Positions 32,200 through 41,596 of a DNA stretch of 64,000 bases are shown here, piece after piece. The stretch is taken from assembly GCA_934359255.1 (NCBI GenBank), contig CAKRLG010000012.1, positions 1 through 64,000 on the forward strand. Direction: 5' to 3'. The stretch comes from an uncultured Ruminococcus sp. GTDB taxonomy: Bacteria; Bacillota; Clostridia; Lachnospirales; Lachnospiraceae. A program made the position numbers and the translations under genes. The notes under the pieces are model-generated. The model was not told where the DNA came from, did no database searches, and worked only from the letters and a program-made list of their open reading frames with translations. Within the stretch, counting starts at the first letter, position 1. Each line of letters begins with the position of its first letter.

Positions 32200-33792
32200 G
32201 TGAAAAAAGAAAAGATATTGGCACTGCTGCTGGCAGGCGTAATGGCAACAACGGTACTGGGAGGCTGCGGAAGCAAAGGAAGTGACAGCTCTTCATCATC
32301 ATCAAAAGCTTCATCCGATGAGAAGGTTCTGAACTTCGGATGTGCAATGTACACCGACGGAAGTGTCAACACTGCAGGTGATGAGAACGGTGGCTGGAAC
32401 GCGATGCGTTACGGAATCACAGAGACATTGTTCAAGTTCAACGATAACATGGAACTGGAACCATGGCTGGCAGAAAGCTATACCGTGAATGACGAACATA
32501 CCGAATGGGTCGTTACCCTGAAAAAAGGTCTGAAGTTCTCTGACGGATGTGATCTTACCGCGAGCAAGGTAAAAGAAGCATACGAACATCTGAAAGAAGT
32601 AGGACCGTCCGGATCTGCAAAACCGGAAAAATATCTGGAATTCGATGCAACCATCGATGCAGATGATGAGGCAGGTACTCTGACGATCAAGACCTCACAG
32701 CCGTATGCCAACCTGATGGGACAGCTCAGTCATCCGACCATGGGTATCGTAGACGTAGAGCATACGGAGAACTTTGATAACGGTACTATCGGAACCGGTC
32801 CGTACATGATCGATTCTTTCAACGGTGTGGGTGTTGGTTATACACTGGTTGCAAATCCGAACTTCCGGGAAGAAGTACCTTATGACAAAGTAAACCTGCT
32901 GTATATGGGTGATAATTCTGCGAAAGCCATGGCACTGGAAAGTGGACAGGTTGATCTGGTAGAGAATATCACCAACGTAGCAGATATCCAGAAATTCCAG
33001 GATTCTGATGATTATACCGTAGACATCGCAACAGGTGTGCGCTGCGGGTTCTCCTGGATGAACTTTGATGGCGTTCTGGGGAACAAGACACTGCGTCAGG
33101 CGATCCTGATGGCGATCGATTATGATACCATCTGTAATTCCAAGACCATCGGAGGACTGTACACACCGGGATTTTCCGTACTTCCATCTAATCTGTCCTA
33201 TGGATATGAGAAACTGAACAACCCATACACCTATGATCCGGAAGGTGCGAAGAAACTGCTGGATGATGCGGGGATCGTAGATACAGACGGAGATGGTATC
33301 CGTGAGATCGATGGAGAAAATATCAATCTGCGTTATATTTCTTATGAAAACCGTCTGCTGAATGAGTTTTCCGATGCGCATACCCAGTATCTGGCAGAGA
33401 TCGGAATCGGTGTTACTTCCGAGTACGGAAGCTCCGATGATCAGTGGAGTAAGCTGGCAGCGCTGGATTATGATATTAACAACAACAACTGGATTACCGT
33501 AGGAACCGGAGATCCGTTCGCTTACATGGCAAACTGGGCAACAGAAAGCACGTACTGTGCATATTCCAATCCGGAATACGATGCCTTATATCAGGAACTG
33601 AAAAGTGAGATGGACGAGGACAAACGTGCAGATCTGATTTTCCAGATGCAGCAGATTCTGATCGATGATGCAGCAGTTCTGATCGACGGATACTACAACT
33701 CCAGTATGATCTATTCCAAAAAAGTAGGATATGCGAAGATTCATACCGCAGATTACTACTGGTTAAGTACGGAGATTGTTCCGGCAGAATAA
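32200..33792 (+). CDS. Opp/Nik-type ABC transporter substrate-binding lipoprotein
   Basis: A 530-residue family 5 extracellular solute-binding lipoprotein (lipobox LGGC, Cys23), with a Ser-rich linker after the anchor. Family members bind peptides, nickel or other small ligands. The start is a GTG at 32200, with AGGAGG upstream. The cobalamin riboswitch suggests a ligand tied to B12 supply, such as cobalt or a corrinoid precursor, but the binding pocket cannot be read from sequence alone. Confidence 0.9.
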   Translation: MKKEKILALLLAGVMATTVLGGCGSKGSDSSSSSSKASSDEKVLNFGCAMYTDGSVNTAGDENGGWNAMRYGITETLFKFNDNMELEPWLAESYTVNDEHTEWVVTLKKGLKFSDGCDLTASKVKEAYEHLKEVGPSGSAKPEKYLEFDATIDADDEAGTLTIKTSQPYANLMGQLSHPTMGIVDVEHTENFDNGTIGTGPYMIDSFNGVGVGYTLVANPNFREEVPYDKVNLLYMGDNSAKAMALESGQVDLVENITNVADIQKFQDSDDYTVDIATGVRCGFSWMNFDGVLGNKTLRQAILMAIDYDTICNSKTIGGLYTPGFSVLPSNLSYGYEKLNNPYTYDPEGAKKLLDDAGIVDTDGDGIREIDGENINLRYISYENRLLNEFSDAHTQYLAEIGIGVTSEYGSSDDQWSKLAALDYDINNNNWITVGTGDPFAYMANWATESTYCAYSNPEYDALYQELKSEMDEDKRADLIFQMQQILIDDAAVLIDGYYNSSMIYSKKVGYAKIHTADYYWLSTEIVPAE

Positions 33793-33894
33793 AGAACTCT
33801 GGAAACGCCTGGTTGTTTTTACAACCGGGCGTTATGCCGTTGCATGACACAGAAAGCAACATGTATTTTTAGTAAAAAGAAAGGTGTGAACGAC

Positions 33895-34833
33895 TTGAAT
33901 AAGAAGCAAATACTCATGCGTCTGCTGCAGATCATCGTGGTACTGTTCGGTATCAGTTTTATTACATTCGGTCTGACCTATATGTCACCGGGAGATCCGG
34001 TGCGAAATATGTATTCTGCCAACGGTGTAATGCCGACCGAGGAGATGGTAGAGCAGACAAGAGAAGAGATGGGATTAAATGATCCGTTTTTTGTACAGTA
34101 TGGAAGATGGCTTGGCAACTGTCTGCAGGGAGATTTCGGGAAATCCTATTCCCTGAACAAACCGGTAACAGAACTTCTGGCAGAGAGACTGTGGCCGACC
34201 TTAAAACTGACACTGATGGCGATGCTGCTGATGCTGGTACTATCTATTCCCCTCGGTATGGCATCTGCTTTAAAAAAAGATACCTGGATCGATTATCTGG
34301 TGCGAGGGATCACGTTTATCGGCTGTGCGATGCCGAACTTCTGGGTGGGACTTCTTTTAATGATGGCGTTTTGTGTCTATTTCCAGATTTTTCCGGTAAT
34401 CAGTTCTGCGGGAGACTTTAAGAGTCTGTTCCTTCCGGCACTGACACTGGCGATCGCGATGACCTCCAAATACACCCGTCAGGTGCGTACCGCAGTTCTT
34501 GATGAACTGAGCCAGGATTATGTGATCGGTGCCCAGGCGAGAGGAGTAAAATGGTCCAGAATCGTCTGGTTCAATGTATTCCCGAACTCTCTGCTTCCTC
34601 TGATCACCATGTTCGGTCTGTCCATCGGATCCCTGCTTGGTGGTACAGCAGTAGTAGAAGTTATCTTTTCCTATCCGGGACTTGGAAACCTTGCGGTGTC
34701 TGCGATCACTTCCAGCGATTATAACCTGATTCAGGGTTATGTACTGTGGTTGGCGTTGATCTATATGGTGATCAACCTGATTGTTGATGCTTCTTATGTA
34801 TATATTGACCCGAGAATGAGATTAAAGGAGTAA
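33895..34833 (+). CDS. ABC transporter permease (DppB/NikB type)
   Basis: A 312-residue inner-membrane permease with six predicted helices. The family N-terminus (RLLQIIVVLFGISFITFGLT, then SPGDPV) and the EAA-type loop around GAQARGVKWSRIVWFNVFPN are clear. A TTG at 33895 is chosen as start because AAAGGTG lies at the right distance and the upstream in-frame ATG adds an atypical tail. The second permease begins five bases after the stop. Confidence 0.88.
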   Translation: MNKKQILMRLLQIIVVLFGISFITFGLTYMSPGDPVRNMYSANGVMPTEEMVEQTREEMGLNDPFFVQYGRWLGNCLQGDFGKSYSLNKPVTELLAERLWPTLKLTLMAMLLMLVLSIPLGMASALKKDTWIDYLVRGITFIGCAMPNFWVGLLLMMAFCVYFQIFPVISSAGDFKSLFLPALTLAIAMTSKYTRQVRTAVLDELSQDYVIGAQARGVKWSRIVWFNVFPNSLLPLITMFGLSIGSLLGGTAVVEVIFSYPGLGNLAVSAITSSDYNLIQGYVLWLALIYMVINLIVDASYVYIDPRMRLKE

Positions 34834-34838
34834 CGAGT

Positions 34839-35666
34839 ATGAAAAAGAAGAATTTTTTTGCACAATATAAACAATTTACCTTTTTTCTGATTCTGGCTGT
34901 TGTGATCATTCTGGTCGCCGTATTCGCCCCGGTTGTGAGCGGGGGTGTGGATCCGCTGAAGGGAAGCCTGGATGAAGCCCTGCTGGCTCCGAGCAAGGCA
35001 CATATTTTCGGAACCGATAAGATGGGACGAGATATCTTTGCACGTGTTATTTACGGAGCAAGAGCCTCTCTGACAGCAACTTTTGGTGTAGTTGCACTGA
35101 TTTTCTTTATCGGAACAACACTGGGCGTGATCGCCGGATATTTTGGCGGTATCGTGGACAGTGTGATCATGCGAATCGCTGATATGATGCTGTCTTTCCC
35201 GGGTCTGGTTCTGGCACTTGCCGTAGCCGGTATCATGGGAGCAAGCATGAAAAATGCAATTGTAGCCGTTGTCGTAGTAAACTGGACAAAATACGCCCGT
35301 CTCGGACGAAGCCTGGTTCTGAAGATCCGTCACTGTGACTATGTGGAAGCAGCGATCGTAACCGGTTCTAAAACACCGTATATGATCTTACATTATATGC
35401 TGCCAAACGCACTGCCGACACTGATCATTACGGCAGCTACCGATATCGGTGGTATGATGCTGGAACTGGCAGCTATGTCCTTCCTGGGATTCGGAGCAAA
35501 ACCTCCGGCACCGGAATGGGGTTATATGTTAAACGAAGGAAGAGCATGTATTCAGTCTGCACCATGGATGATGATTTTCCCCGGTCTGGCAATTTTTATT
35601 GTAGTTGTAGTCTTTAATATGCTGGGAGATTCTCTCCGGGATATTCTGGATCCGAAAGACGAGTAA
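34839..35666 (+). CDS. ABC transporter permease (DppC/NikC type)
   Basis: A 275-residue permease partnering the previous one. The N-terminal cytoplasmic segment and first helix (FTFFLILAVVIILVAVFAPV) precede the family motif FGTDKMGRDIFARVIYGAR. The EAA loop is seen in EAAIVTGSKTPYMILHYMLPN. AAGGAG precedes the ATG. Translation is probably coupled to the first permease. Confidence 0.92.
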   Translation: MKKKNFFAQYKQFTFFLILAVVIILVAVFAPVVSGGVDPLKGSLDEALLAPSKAHIFGTDKMGRDIFARVIYGARASLTATFGVVALIFFIGTTLGVIAGYFGGIVDSVIMRIADMMLSFPGLVLALAVAGIMGASMKNAIVAVVVVNWTKYARLGRSLVLKIRHCDYVEAAIVTGSKTPYMILHYMLPNALPTLIITAATDIGGMMLELAAMSFLGFGAKPPAPEWGYMLNEGRACIQSAPWMMIFPGLAIFIVVVVFNMLGDSLRDILDPKDE

Positions 35667-35677
35667 GGAGGGCAAAC

Positions 35678-36469
35678 ATGGCAAATATGTTACAGTTGAA
35701 AAATGTGACCGTTTCCTATAAAAATATACCCACCGTGCAGAATTTTAACCTGGCTATGAAACAGGGACAGATCGTATCACTGGTAGGTGAATCGGGAAGC
35801 GGAAAGACTACCGTGATCCGTGCCGTCCTTGGACTTCTGGCAGGAGGCGGAGTGGTTTCCGAGGGAAGTATTACGTTTGAGGGAAAGGATCTGCTTTCCT
35901 ATAACCGCGAAGAGTGGAGAAACCTGCGAGGCAGTGAGATTTCTATGATCTTTCAGGACAGCGGTGCGATGATGAACCCGACAAGAAAGGTTGGAGAGGT
36001 ATTTGTTGAATATCTGCGCACCCACGAAAAAATCTCGAAAAAAGATGCCTGGGCAAAAGGTTGTGAGATGCTGGAAAAAATGAATCTTCCAAGCCCGGAT
36101 AACGTGATGAAATCCTATCCGTTCCAGCTTTCCGGCGGTATGCGCCAGCGTGTGGGAATCGCGATGGGGATGACGTATCAGCCGAAACTGCTGCTTGCGG
36201 ACGAACCGACCTCCGCCCTGGATGTGACAACACAGGCACAGATCGTGCGCCAGATGATGGAACTGCGGGATGATTACGGAACCAGTATCATCGTGGTGAC
36301 TCATAACCTGGGAATCGCAGCGTATATGTCTGATTATATCGTGGTTATGAAAGACGGAAAAATGGAAGATCAGGGAACGAGAGAATATATTCTGCATGAG
36401 ACACAGAATGCATATACCAGAAGCCTTCTGAGTGCCGTTCCTTCCGTGGGAGGTGAGAGATATGTCTGA
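35678..36469 (+). CDS. ABC transporter ATPase (DppD/NikD type)
   Basis: A 263-residue ATPase. Walker A GESGSGKTT (37-45), signature LSGGMRQRVG, Walker B LLLADEPTSALD and H-loop VTHNLG are intact. It is shorter than DppD and close to NikD in length, lacking a long C-terminal oligopeptide domain. GGAGGG precedes the ATG. It overlaps the next ATPase gene by eight bases. Confidence 0.92.
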   Translation: MANMLQLKNVTVSYKNIPTVQNFNLAMKQGQIVSLVGESGSGKTTVIRAVLGLLAGGGVVSEGSITFEGKDLLSYNREEWRNLRGSEISMIFQDSGAMMNPTRKVGEVFVEYLRTHEKISKKDAWAKGCEMLEKMNLPSPDNVMKSYPFQLSGGMRQRVGIAMGMTYQPKLLLADEPTSALDVTTQAQIVRQMMELRDDYGTSIIVVTHNLGIAAYMSDYIVVMKDGKMEDQGTREYILHETQNAYTRSLLSAVPSVGGERYV

Positions 36470-37436
36470 ACCAAAAGAAGTAATCCTGGAAGCAAAACAT
36501 GTGACCCGGCGTTTTTGTACTACAGACGGCCGGACACTGCTTGCCAACAACGATGTCAATCTGAAGTTTTATAAAGGAGAGACACTGGGACTGGTAGGAG
36601 AGTCCGGCTGTGGAAAAAGTACTTTTATGAAATTCCTGGTATCTCTCGACATCCCTTCTGAGGGTGAGATCCTGTACCGTGGAAAAGATATCACAAAATT
36701 AAAGGGAGAAAAACTGCGTCAGAACCGTCAGCATATTCAGATGGTTTTCCAGGATCCGACCGCATCCTTTAATCCGAAAATGAAGATCCGTGATATCATA
36801 TGCGAACCGTTACTGAACTTCGGACGGATCAAAAAATCCGAAAAAGAAGAAAACTGCCGTCGACTTCTGGAAATGGTAGAGCTGCCGGCAGAATTTTCAG
36901 AGCGTTATCCACACAATATGAGTGGTGGTCAGAGACAGCGCGTGGCGATCGCTCGTGCCCTGGCTCTGGAACCGGAAGTGATCATCATGGATGAAGCCAC
37001 TTCAGCACTAGATGTATCGGTACAGAAGACGATCATCGAGCTGATCACGAAGTTACAGAGAGAAAAGAATATTACGATCGGATTCATCTGTCATGATATT
37101 GCACTGATCGAGCAGTGTGCTCATCAGATCGCAGTCATGTATCTGGGAAATGTGGTGGAAGTACTTCCGGGCGGACAGCTTTCGAAAGATGCCGTGCATC
37201 CGTATACGAGAGCACTGATGGGATCCATCTTTGATATCCACATGGATTTCTCCAAACCGATCGAGAATCTGGAAGGAGAAGCACCGAGCCCGCTGGATCT
37301 GCCAACCGGCTGCCCGTTCCAGGGACGATGCACCAAATGCATGGAGATCTGCAAAAAAGAAGCACCGCAAATGATCAATCTTACACCGGATCATCAGGTC
37401 GCCTGTCATCTGTATACAAAAAGCGTACAGAAATAA
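36462..37436 (+). CDS. ABC transporter ATPase (DppF/OppF type)
   Basis: A 324-residue second ATPase. Walker A GESGCGKST (46-54), signature MSGGQRQRV, Walker B VIIMDEATSALD. The C-terminal oligopeptide/dipeptide domain with CPFQGRCTKCMEIC is present. The start at 36462 (GGAGGTGAGAGAT before ATG) lies inside the end of the preceding gene. It completes a five-protein importer. Confidence 0.92.
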   Translation: MSEPKEVILEAKHVTRRFCTTDGRTLLANNDVNLKFYKGETLGLVGESGCGKSTFMKFLVSLDIPSEGEILYRGKDITKLKGEKLRQNRQHIQMVFQDPTASFNPKMKIRDIICEPLLNFGRIKKSEKEENCRRLLEMVELPAEFSERYPHNMSGGQRQRVAIARALALEPEVIIMDEATSALDVSVQKTIIELITKLQREKNITIGFICHDIALIEQCAHQIAVMYLGNVVEVLPGGQLSKDAVHPYTRALMGSIFDIHMDFSKPIENLEGEAPSPLDLPTGCPFQGRCTKCMEICKKEAPQMINLTPDHQVACHLYTKSVQK

Positions 37437-37457
37437 ATAAGACAGGAGAAAAGTAAA

Positions 37458-38819
37458 GTGAAAGAAAAAAAGAGTAACAGTCTGATTGAAGGAAACATTG
37501 GAAAAGCGATTTTATTCTTTGTACTGCCGCTGATCGCGGGAAGCCTGATCCAGCAGCTGTATGTGACAGTAGATGCGATCATTGTAGGACGGTTTGCAGG
37601 AAAAGTGGGTCTGGCAGCGATCGATTCGATCAATACGCTGTTTAAGTTCCCAATCAACTTTATGAATGGTCTGGCGGCAGGAGCAACGATTATTATTTCC
37701 AGGTATTTCGGAGCGAAAGCTACAGAGAATCTGCATCGTTCGATCCGTACGGCGGTCACGATCGCATTTGTCCTGGGAATCATCAGTTCTTTTGGAGGCG
37801 TACTGCTTGCTCCGCAACTGCTGAAGCTGATGCGTGTTCCGGCGGATATCTACAGGGATACGCTGACGTACTGCACGATTTATTTCGGTGGTCTGTGGTC
37901 CCTGATCCTTTATAATATGGCAGCTGGGATTCTGCGTGCCTTCGGGGATTCAAAACGTCCGCTGTATGTACTGCTTGTGAGCAGCTGCATCAATATTTTC
38001 GGTGATCTTCTTTTGGTAGGTGTTCTGCACCTGGGAGTAGGCGGTGCGGCTGCTGCCACGGTTGCGGCACAGATCGTCAGCGTGGTTCTGACCTTTCTGT
38101 TCCTTGCGAGAGAAGAACATCTTCGCGGAAAAGTGCATGTCTGGCATCTTCATTTTGGCAGAGAGCATATGGCGATGATGATCCGTACCGGATTTCCGCT
38201 TGCCCTGCAGTCCATGCTGTTTCCAATCGCCAATTCCATCGTACAGGCGAGTGTCAATACGATGGGAACCGACAGCATCGCAGCCTGGAGTATCTGTGAC
38301 AAGCTGAGCATGCTGATCTGGCTGCTTGCCGATTCCATGGGACCGGCGATGACGACTTATGTTGCACAGAATCTTGGTGCAGAACAGACAGAAAGAGTTA
38401 AAAAAGGAGCGGTTATCGGAACCGGTATCTCGGTATTGGCGGTGGGAGCCGTCAGTCTGTTCCTGTTTTTCGGCTCCGGATGGGTCGGTCCGTGGTTTAT
38501 TGATAAAAAAGATGCTGAAATTTTGATTCCACTTGTGGTAAAATATATGCAGATGATGGCGCCGTTTTATCTGTTTTATGCGATTGCGGAAGCATTATCC
38601 GGTGCAAGCTGCGGTTTAGGGGAGACCGTTGCACCGATGATTACGACGCTTCTCAGTATCTGTCTGCTCCGGGTATACAGTATCTGGGTGATCCTTCCGA
38701 AGTTTGAGACGATGGAATGTATCATCTGGATCTATATTGCTTCCTGGATCGTGGCAGGTCTGGCTTTTATCGGATTATTCTGGTATAAGAGCAGAAGAAA
38801 ATTACAGGAAAACAGGTAA
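37458..38819 (+). CDS. MATE-family efflux transporter
   Basis: A 453-residue membrane protein with about twelve helices, a Na+ or H+ coupled multidrug/toxin exporter of the MATE superfamily. The start (GTG at 37458, with AGGAGAAAAG upstream) lies 22 bases after the importer ATPase, so it is very likely in the riboswitch operon. Typical segments include VDAIIVGRFAG near the N-terminus and SVNTMGTDSIAAWSICDKL in the second half. The substrate is unknown. An exporter sharing B12 control with an importer is unusual. Confidence 0.9.
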   Translation: MKEKKSNSLIEGNIGKAILFFVLPLIAGSLIQQLYVTVDAIIVGRFAGKVGLAAIDSINTLFKFPINFMNGLAAGATIIISRYFGAKATENLHRSIRTAVTIAFVLGIISSFGGVLLAPQLLKLMRVPADIYRDTLTYCTIYFGGLWSLILYNMAAGILRAFGDSKRPLYVLLVSSCINIFGDLLLVGVLHLGVGGAAAATVAAQIVSVVLTFLFLAREEHLRGKVHVWHLHFGREHMAMMIRTGFPLALQSMLFPIANSIVQASVNTMGTDSIAAWSICDKLSMLIWLLADSMGPAMTTYVAQNLGAEQTERVKKGAVIGTGISVLAVGAVSLFLFFGSGWVGPWFIDKKDAEILIPLVVKYMQMMAPFYLFYAIAEALSGASCGLGETVAPMITTLLSICLLRVYSIWVILPKFETMECIIWIYIASWIVAGLAFIGLFWYKSRRKLQENR

Positions 38820-38893
38820 TGTATCCGGAAAAACAACTGGAACAGAAAAGGTAAGACTCCGGGCATACCTGTTGGAAAAGATGGGAGTATCGT

Positions 38894-39796
38894 ATGGAAT
38901 TAAGAGAATTACAGTTCTTTGTTGTAAGTGTGGATGCAGGGAGTTTGAGTCAGGCTGCGCAGATTTTGTATACGACGCAGCCACATGTAAGTAAAACAAT
39001 CAAAAAGCTGGAGCGGACACTTGGATATCAGCTTCTTGAACGAAGCAAAAAAGGTGTTGAGCTTACCAAAGAGGGAGAAAAAGTATACGATCAGGCAAGA
39101 AAAATGTTGAGTTCCATGGAAGAAATTCAGAGAATTCAGATGGAGACCCAGGAGAGCACGATCCGTATCGCATCTATGCCAAGCAGTCTTCTGAGTGAAG
39201 AATTTGCCACGTTTCTTGCGGAACATCCGGAACTGCATGCGGTGTGTTATGAGGAGACATTGGAGAAGATCATTCACCATATCTGTCATCGACAGGTGGA
39301 GGTTGGTTTTGTGTTTATCTCCAAGATGCAGCGTCAGGCTTTTGAACGGATGATACAGAAAAGAAAAATGACGTTCACACCGTTAAAAGAAAAAGATATG
39401 GCACTGTATGTGGGACCGAACCACCCATATTATGAAAAGGAGTATGTGACAAAAGAGGAACTGCGAAATCTTCGCTATGTACAGCATGAAGAAGACCAGA
39501 TTTCTCTGTTGCACACTTCCGGACATCTGCAGGAAGATCTGATTGACAGCAGAGATTTTCAACAGATCGTCACGGTAAACAGCAGTTCACTGATGCAGGA
39601 ACTTTTAAGAAAGACGGATCTTGCCAATCTCAGCTGCAATCTGCAGAAGGAAAAAGAAAGGGACAGCCTGATCCGTATGATCCCGATTCGGAAAAGCCAT
39701 ACAAAAGTCTGCTTCGGATATCTGCATCGGGCAGACTGCGTATTGCGTGCTCACACGGAGGAGTATTTGAAGCAGTTAGAAGAAAAGTTGAAATAA
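38894..39796 (+). CDS. LysR-family transcriptional regulator
   Basis: A 300-residue regulator, distinct from the one at 30666. The helix-turn-helix is in residues 1-65 (VDAGSLSQAAQILYTTQPHV, then LERTLGYQLLERSKKG). The remainder is the ligand-sensing domain. GATGGGAG precedes the ATG. It follows the MATE gene by 74 bases in the same direction and may be the last gene of the riboswitch operon or its own unit. Confidence 0.9.
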   Translation: MELRELQFFVVSVDAGSLSQAAQILYTTQPHVSKTIKKLERTLGYQLLERSKKGVELTKEGEKVYDQARKMLSSMEEIQRIQMETQESTIRIASMPSSLLSEEFATFLAEHPELHAVCYEETLEKIIHHICHRQVEVGFVFISKMQRQAFERMIQKRKMTFTPLKEKDMALYVGPNHPYYEKEYVTKEELRNLRYVQHEEDQISLLHTSGHLQEDLIDSRDFQQIVTVNSSSLMQELLRKTDLANLSCNLQKEKERDSLIRMIPIRKSHTKVCFGYLHRADCVLRAHTEEYLKQLEEKLK

Positions 39797-39852
39797 TAGA
39801 CAAAAAAATAAGGAAAAATTTGTCGTTTTCATACAAGGTCATAATTGAAAAT

Positions 39853-39884
39853 CTTTCATGAGATGATATGATATAACATGAAAG
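39853..39884 (+). promoter_or_regulatory. Inverted repeat around a candidate promoter of the transpeptidase gene
   Basis: CTTTCATG and CATGAAAG flank 16 bases containing TATGAT/GATATAAC, a plausible -10, with TTGAAA (39845-39850) upstream. Placement fits an operator. Confidence 0.45.
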
Positions 39885-39961
39885 TAAAAATAGTAACGAT
39901 ACGATGAAAGATAGCAGAAGGAAGTAGTCGGAACGTTACAGGGGAGAGATATGACAAAACG

Positions 39962-41365
39962 ATGACAACGAAGAAAAAAGTTCTGACAGGAATTGCCGGT
40001 GTGCTTCTGGTGACTGCGACAGCCGGCTATGGTGCGGCAGCATATTATTACAGCAGTCATTTTTATTCACATACGGAGATCAACGGTACTGATTACGGGG
40101 AGATGACCGTTGCACAGGTGAAGAAAAAAATCGAAGATCAGATACCGTCTTATCAGATTACAATAGAAGAAAGAAACGGGCAGGAAGAAACACTGACCGG
40201 AGAACAGCTAAAACTGACCTACCAGGATGATGGAGAAATTGATAAACTGATGGAAGATCAGCGACCCTGGGCGTGGGTGGTTCATGCATTTACCGGTGTC
40301 CATGTGCAGTTAGAGAACATGGTGGCGGTCAATGAAGAAGCATTGAAGCAGGCAGTGGAAGGACTGGCTTGTATGCAGCCGGAGAATATGCAGGCTCCGA
40401 AGAATGCCTATGTGGGAACAACAGATGATGGCTATGCGGTGATTCCTGAGGAAGAAGGAACCACATTGGACGAAGGAAAAGTAATAGCCGGACTTCATCA
40501 GGCTCTGACGAATGGGGAGTTGACCTTTGATCTGGATGCCGGTGACTGTTATGTGAAACCGGAGATCATGCAGGATAATGCAGAACTAAAGGCAAAAGCA
40601 GATGCAATTAATCAGAAATTATCTGCAAACCTTACCATGGACTTTGGAACAGACCGAAAAGAGGTACTGGACAAGAATACCTTAAAAGACTGGGTAGCAG
40701 AAGCAGAAGACGGAAGTTTTTCCATAGATGAAGAAAAAGTGAAAGACTATGTGGCCGGTCTTGCCAAAAAATATGATACGGTCAACAGCAAAAGGACATT
40801 TACCACAACAGCCGGTAATACCGTAACACTGACACCGGGAGACTATGGATGGGAGATTGATCAGTCCGGTACAGAGTCGAATCTGATGCAGGCGATCAAT
40901 GACGGAACGCAGGGAGATTTTGAAATTGTGTATACATCCACTGCGTTGAACAGAAATGAGAATGATATCGGAAACTCTTATGTAGAACTGAGTTTGTCTG
41001 ATCAGCATTTTTGGGTCTATGTGGACGGAAAACAGGTTATGGACTCAGAAGTGGTGACCGGATGCCGGAATAAAGGAACGGAAACTCCCAAAGGTGTGTA
41101 TAAAGTTAAGGGAAAAACCACAGATTATACCATGCGGGGTGAGAAAAATGCCAGTGGTAACTGGTCGTATCAGGTACACTGTAATTACTGGATACCTTTT
41201 GCAGCAGAGGATACTATTGGATTCCATGATCTGACAACCAGAAGCGACTGGAGCAGTACTGCTTATCTGGATAATGGATCTCACGGGTGTGTGAATACAC
41301 CGTTGGATAAAGTAAAAGAATTATATGATATTGTGTCATATAAGTTTCCGGTTGTAATATATTAA
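39962..41365 (+). CDS. L,D-transpeptidase with peptidoglycan-binding domains
   Basis: A 467-residue cell-wall enzyme with an N-terminal signal anchor (about residues 8-28). Two YoaR/VanW-type peptidoglycan-binding-4 regions (about 40-330) precede a C-terminal YkuD domain. The catalytic motif is intact: IGFHDL followed by NGSHGCVNTP with the nucleophilic Cys. It would form 3-3 cross-links or attach proteins to peptidoglycan, outside the membrane. The ribosome site GGGAGAG is slightly distant from the ATG at 39962; the ATG at 39951 is closed by a stop. Confidence 0.9.
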   Translation: MTTKKKVLTGIAGVLLVTATAGYGAAAYYYSSHFYSHTEINGTDYGEMTVAQVKKKIEDQIPSYQITIEERNGQEETLTGEQLKLTYQDDGEIDKLMEDQRPWAWVVHAFTGVHVQLENMVAVNEEALKQAVEGLACMQPENMQAPKNAYVGTTDDGYAVIPEEEGTTLDEGKVIAGLHQALTNGELTFDLDAGDCYVKPEIMQDNAELKAKADAINQKLSANLTMDFGTDRKEVLDKNTLKDWVAEAEDGSFSIDEEKVKDYVAGLAKKYDTVNSKRTFTTTAGNTVTLTPGDYGWEIDQSGTESNLMQAINDGTQGDFEIVYTSTALNRNENDIGNSYVELSLSDQHFWVYVDGKQVMDSEVVTGCRNKGTETPKGVYKVKGKTTDYTMRGEKNASGNWSYQVHCNYWIPFAAEDTIGFHDLTTRSDWSSTAYLDNGSHGCVNTPLDKVKELYDIVSYKFPVVIY

Positions 41366-41369
41366 GAGA

Positions 41370-41412
41370 AAAGCTATTCTGACAGCAACAGTCTGTTCAG
41401 GATGGCTTTTTT
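41370..41412 (+). terminator. Terminator after the L,D-transpeptidase
   Basis: AAAGC-TCTGACAG pairs with CTGTTCAGGA-GGCTTT, an imperfect stem, then T residues. Confidence 0.7.
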
Positions 41413-41431
41413 GCGTTGCCAAGCATACGAC

Positions 41432-41457
41432 AAAAAGGTCCGGTGGACCTTTTTTAG
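41432..41457 (+). terminator. Symmetric second terminator
   Basis: AAAAAGGTCC-GGT-GGACCTTTTTT can fold on either strand. The GGTCCGGTGGACC core resembles the palindromic repeat module at 684-706. Confidence 0.75.
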
Positions 41458-41496
41458 TTAAGTCGATTTTGACCGAAAATAAAGTCGGAATTGACA

Positions 41497-41525
41497 CTGT
41501 CACTTTTAGCTGAACATAGTATACT
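41497..41525 (+). promoter_or_regulatory. Candidate promoter, MFS-sdaAB-sdaAA operon
   Basis: CTGTCA (41497-41502) and TATACT (41520-41525) with a 17-base spacer, about 70 bases before the MFS start. Confidence 0.5.
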
Positions 41526-41596
41526 GAAATTGTTTCTGTTATGGGGGAAATAGTAAAATAAAGACAAGATTCAGACGGGAAAGGATTGAACAGGAG

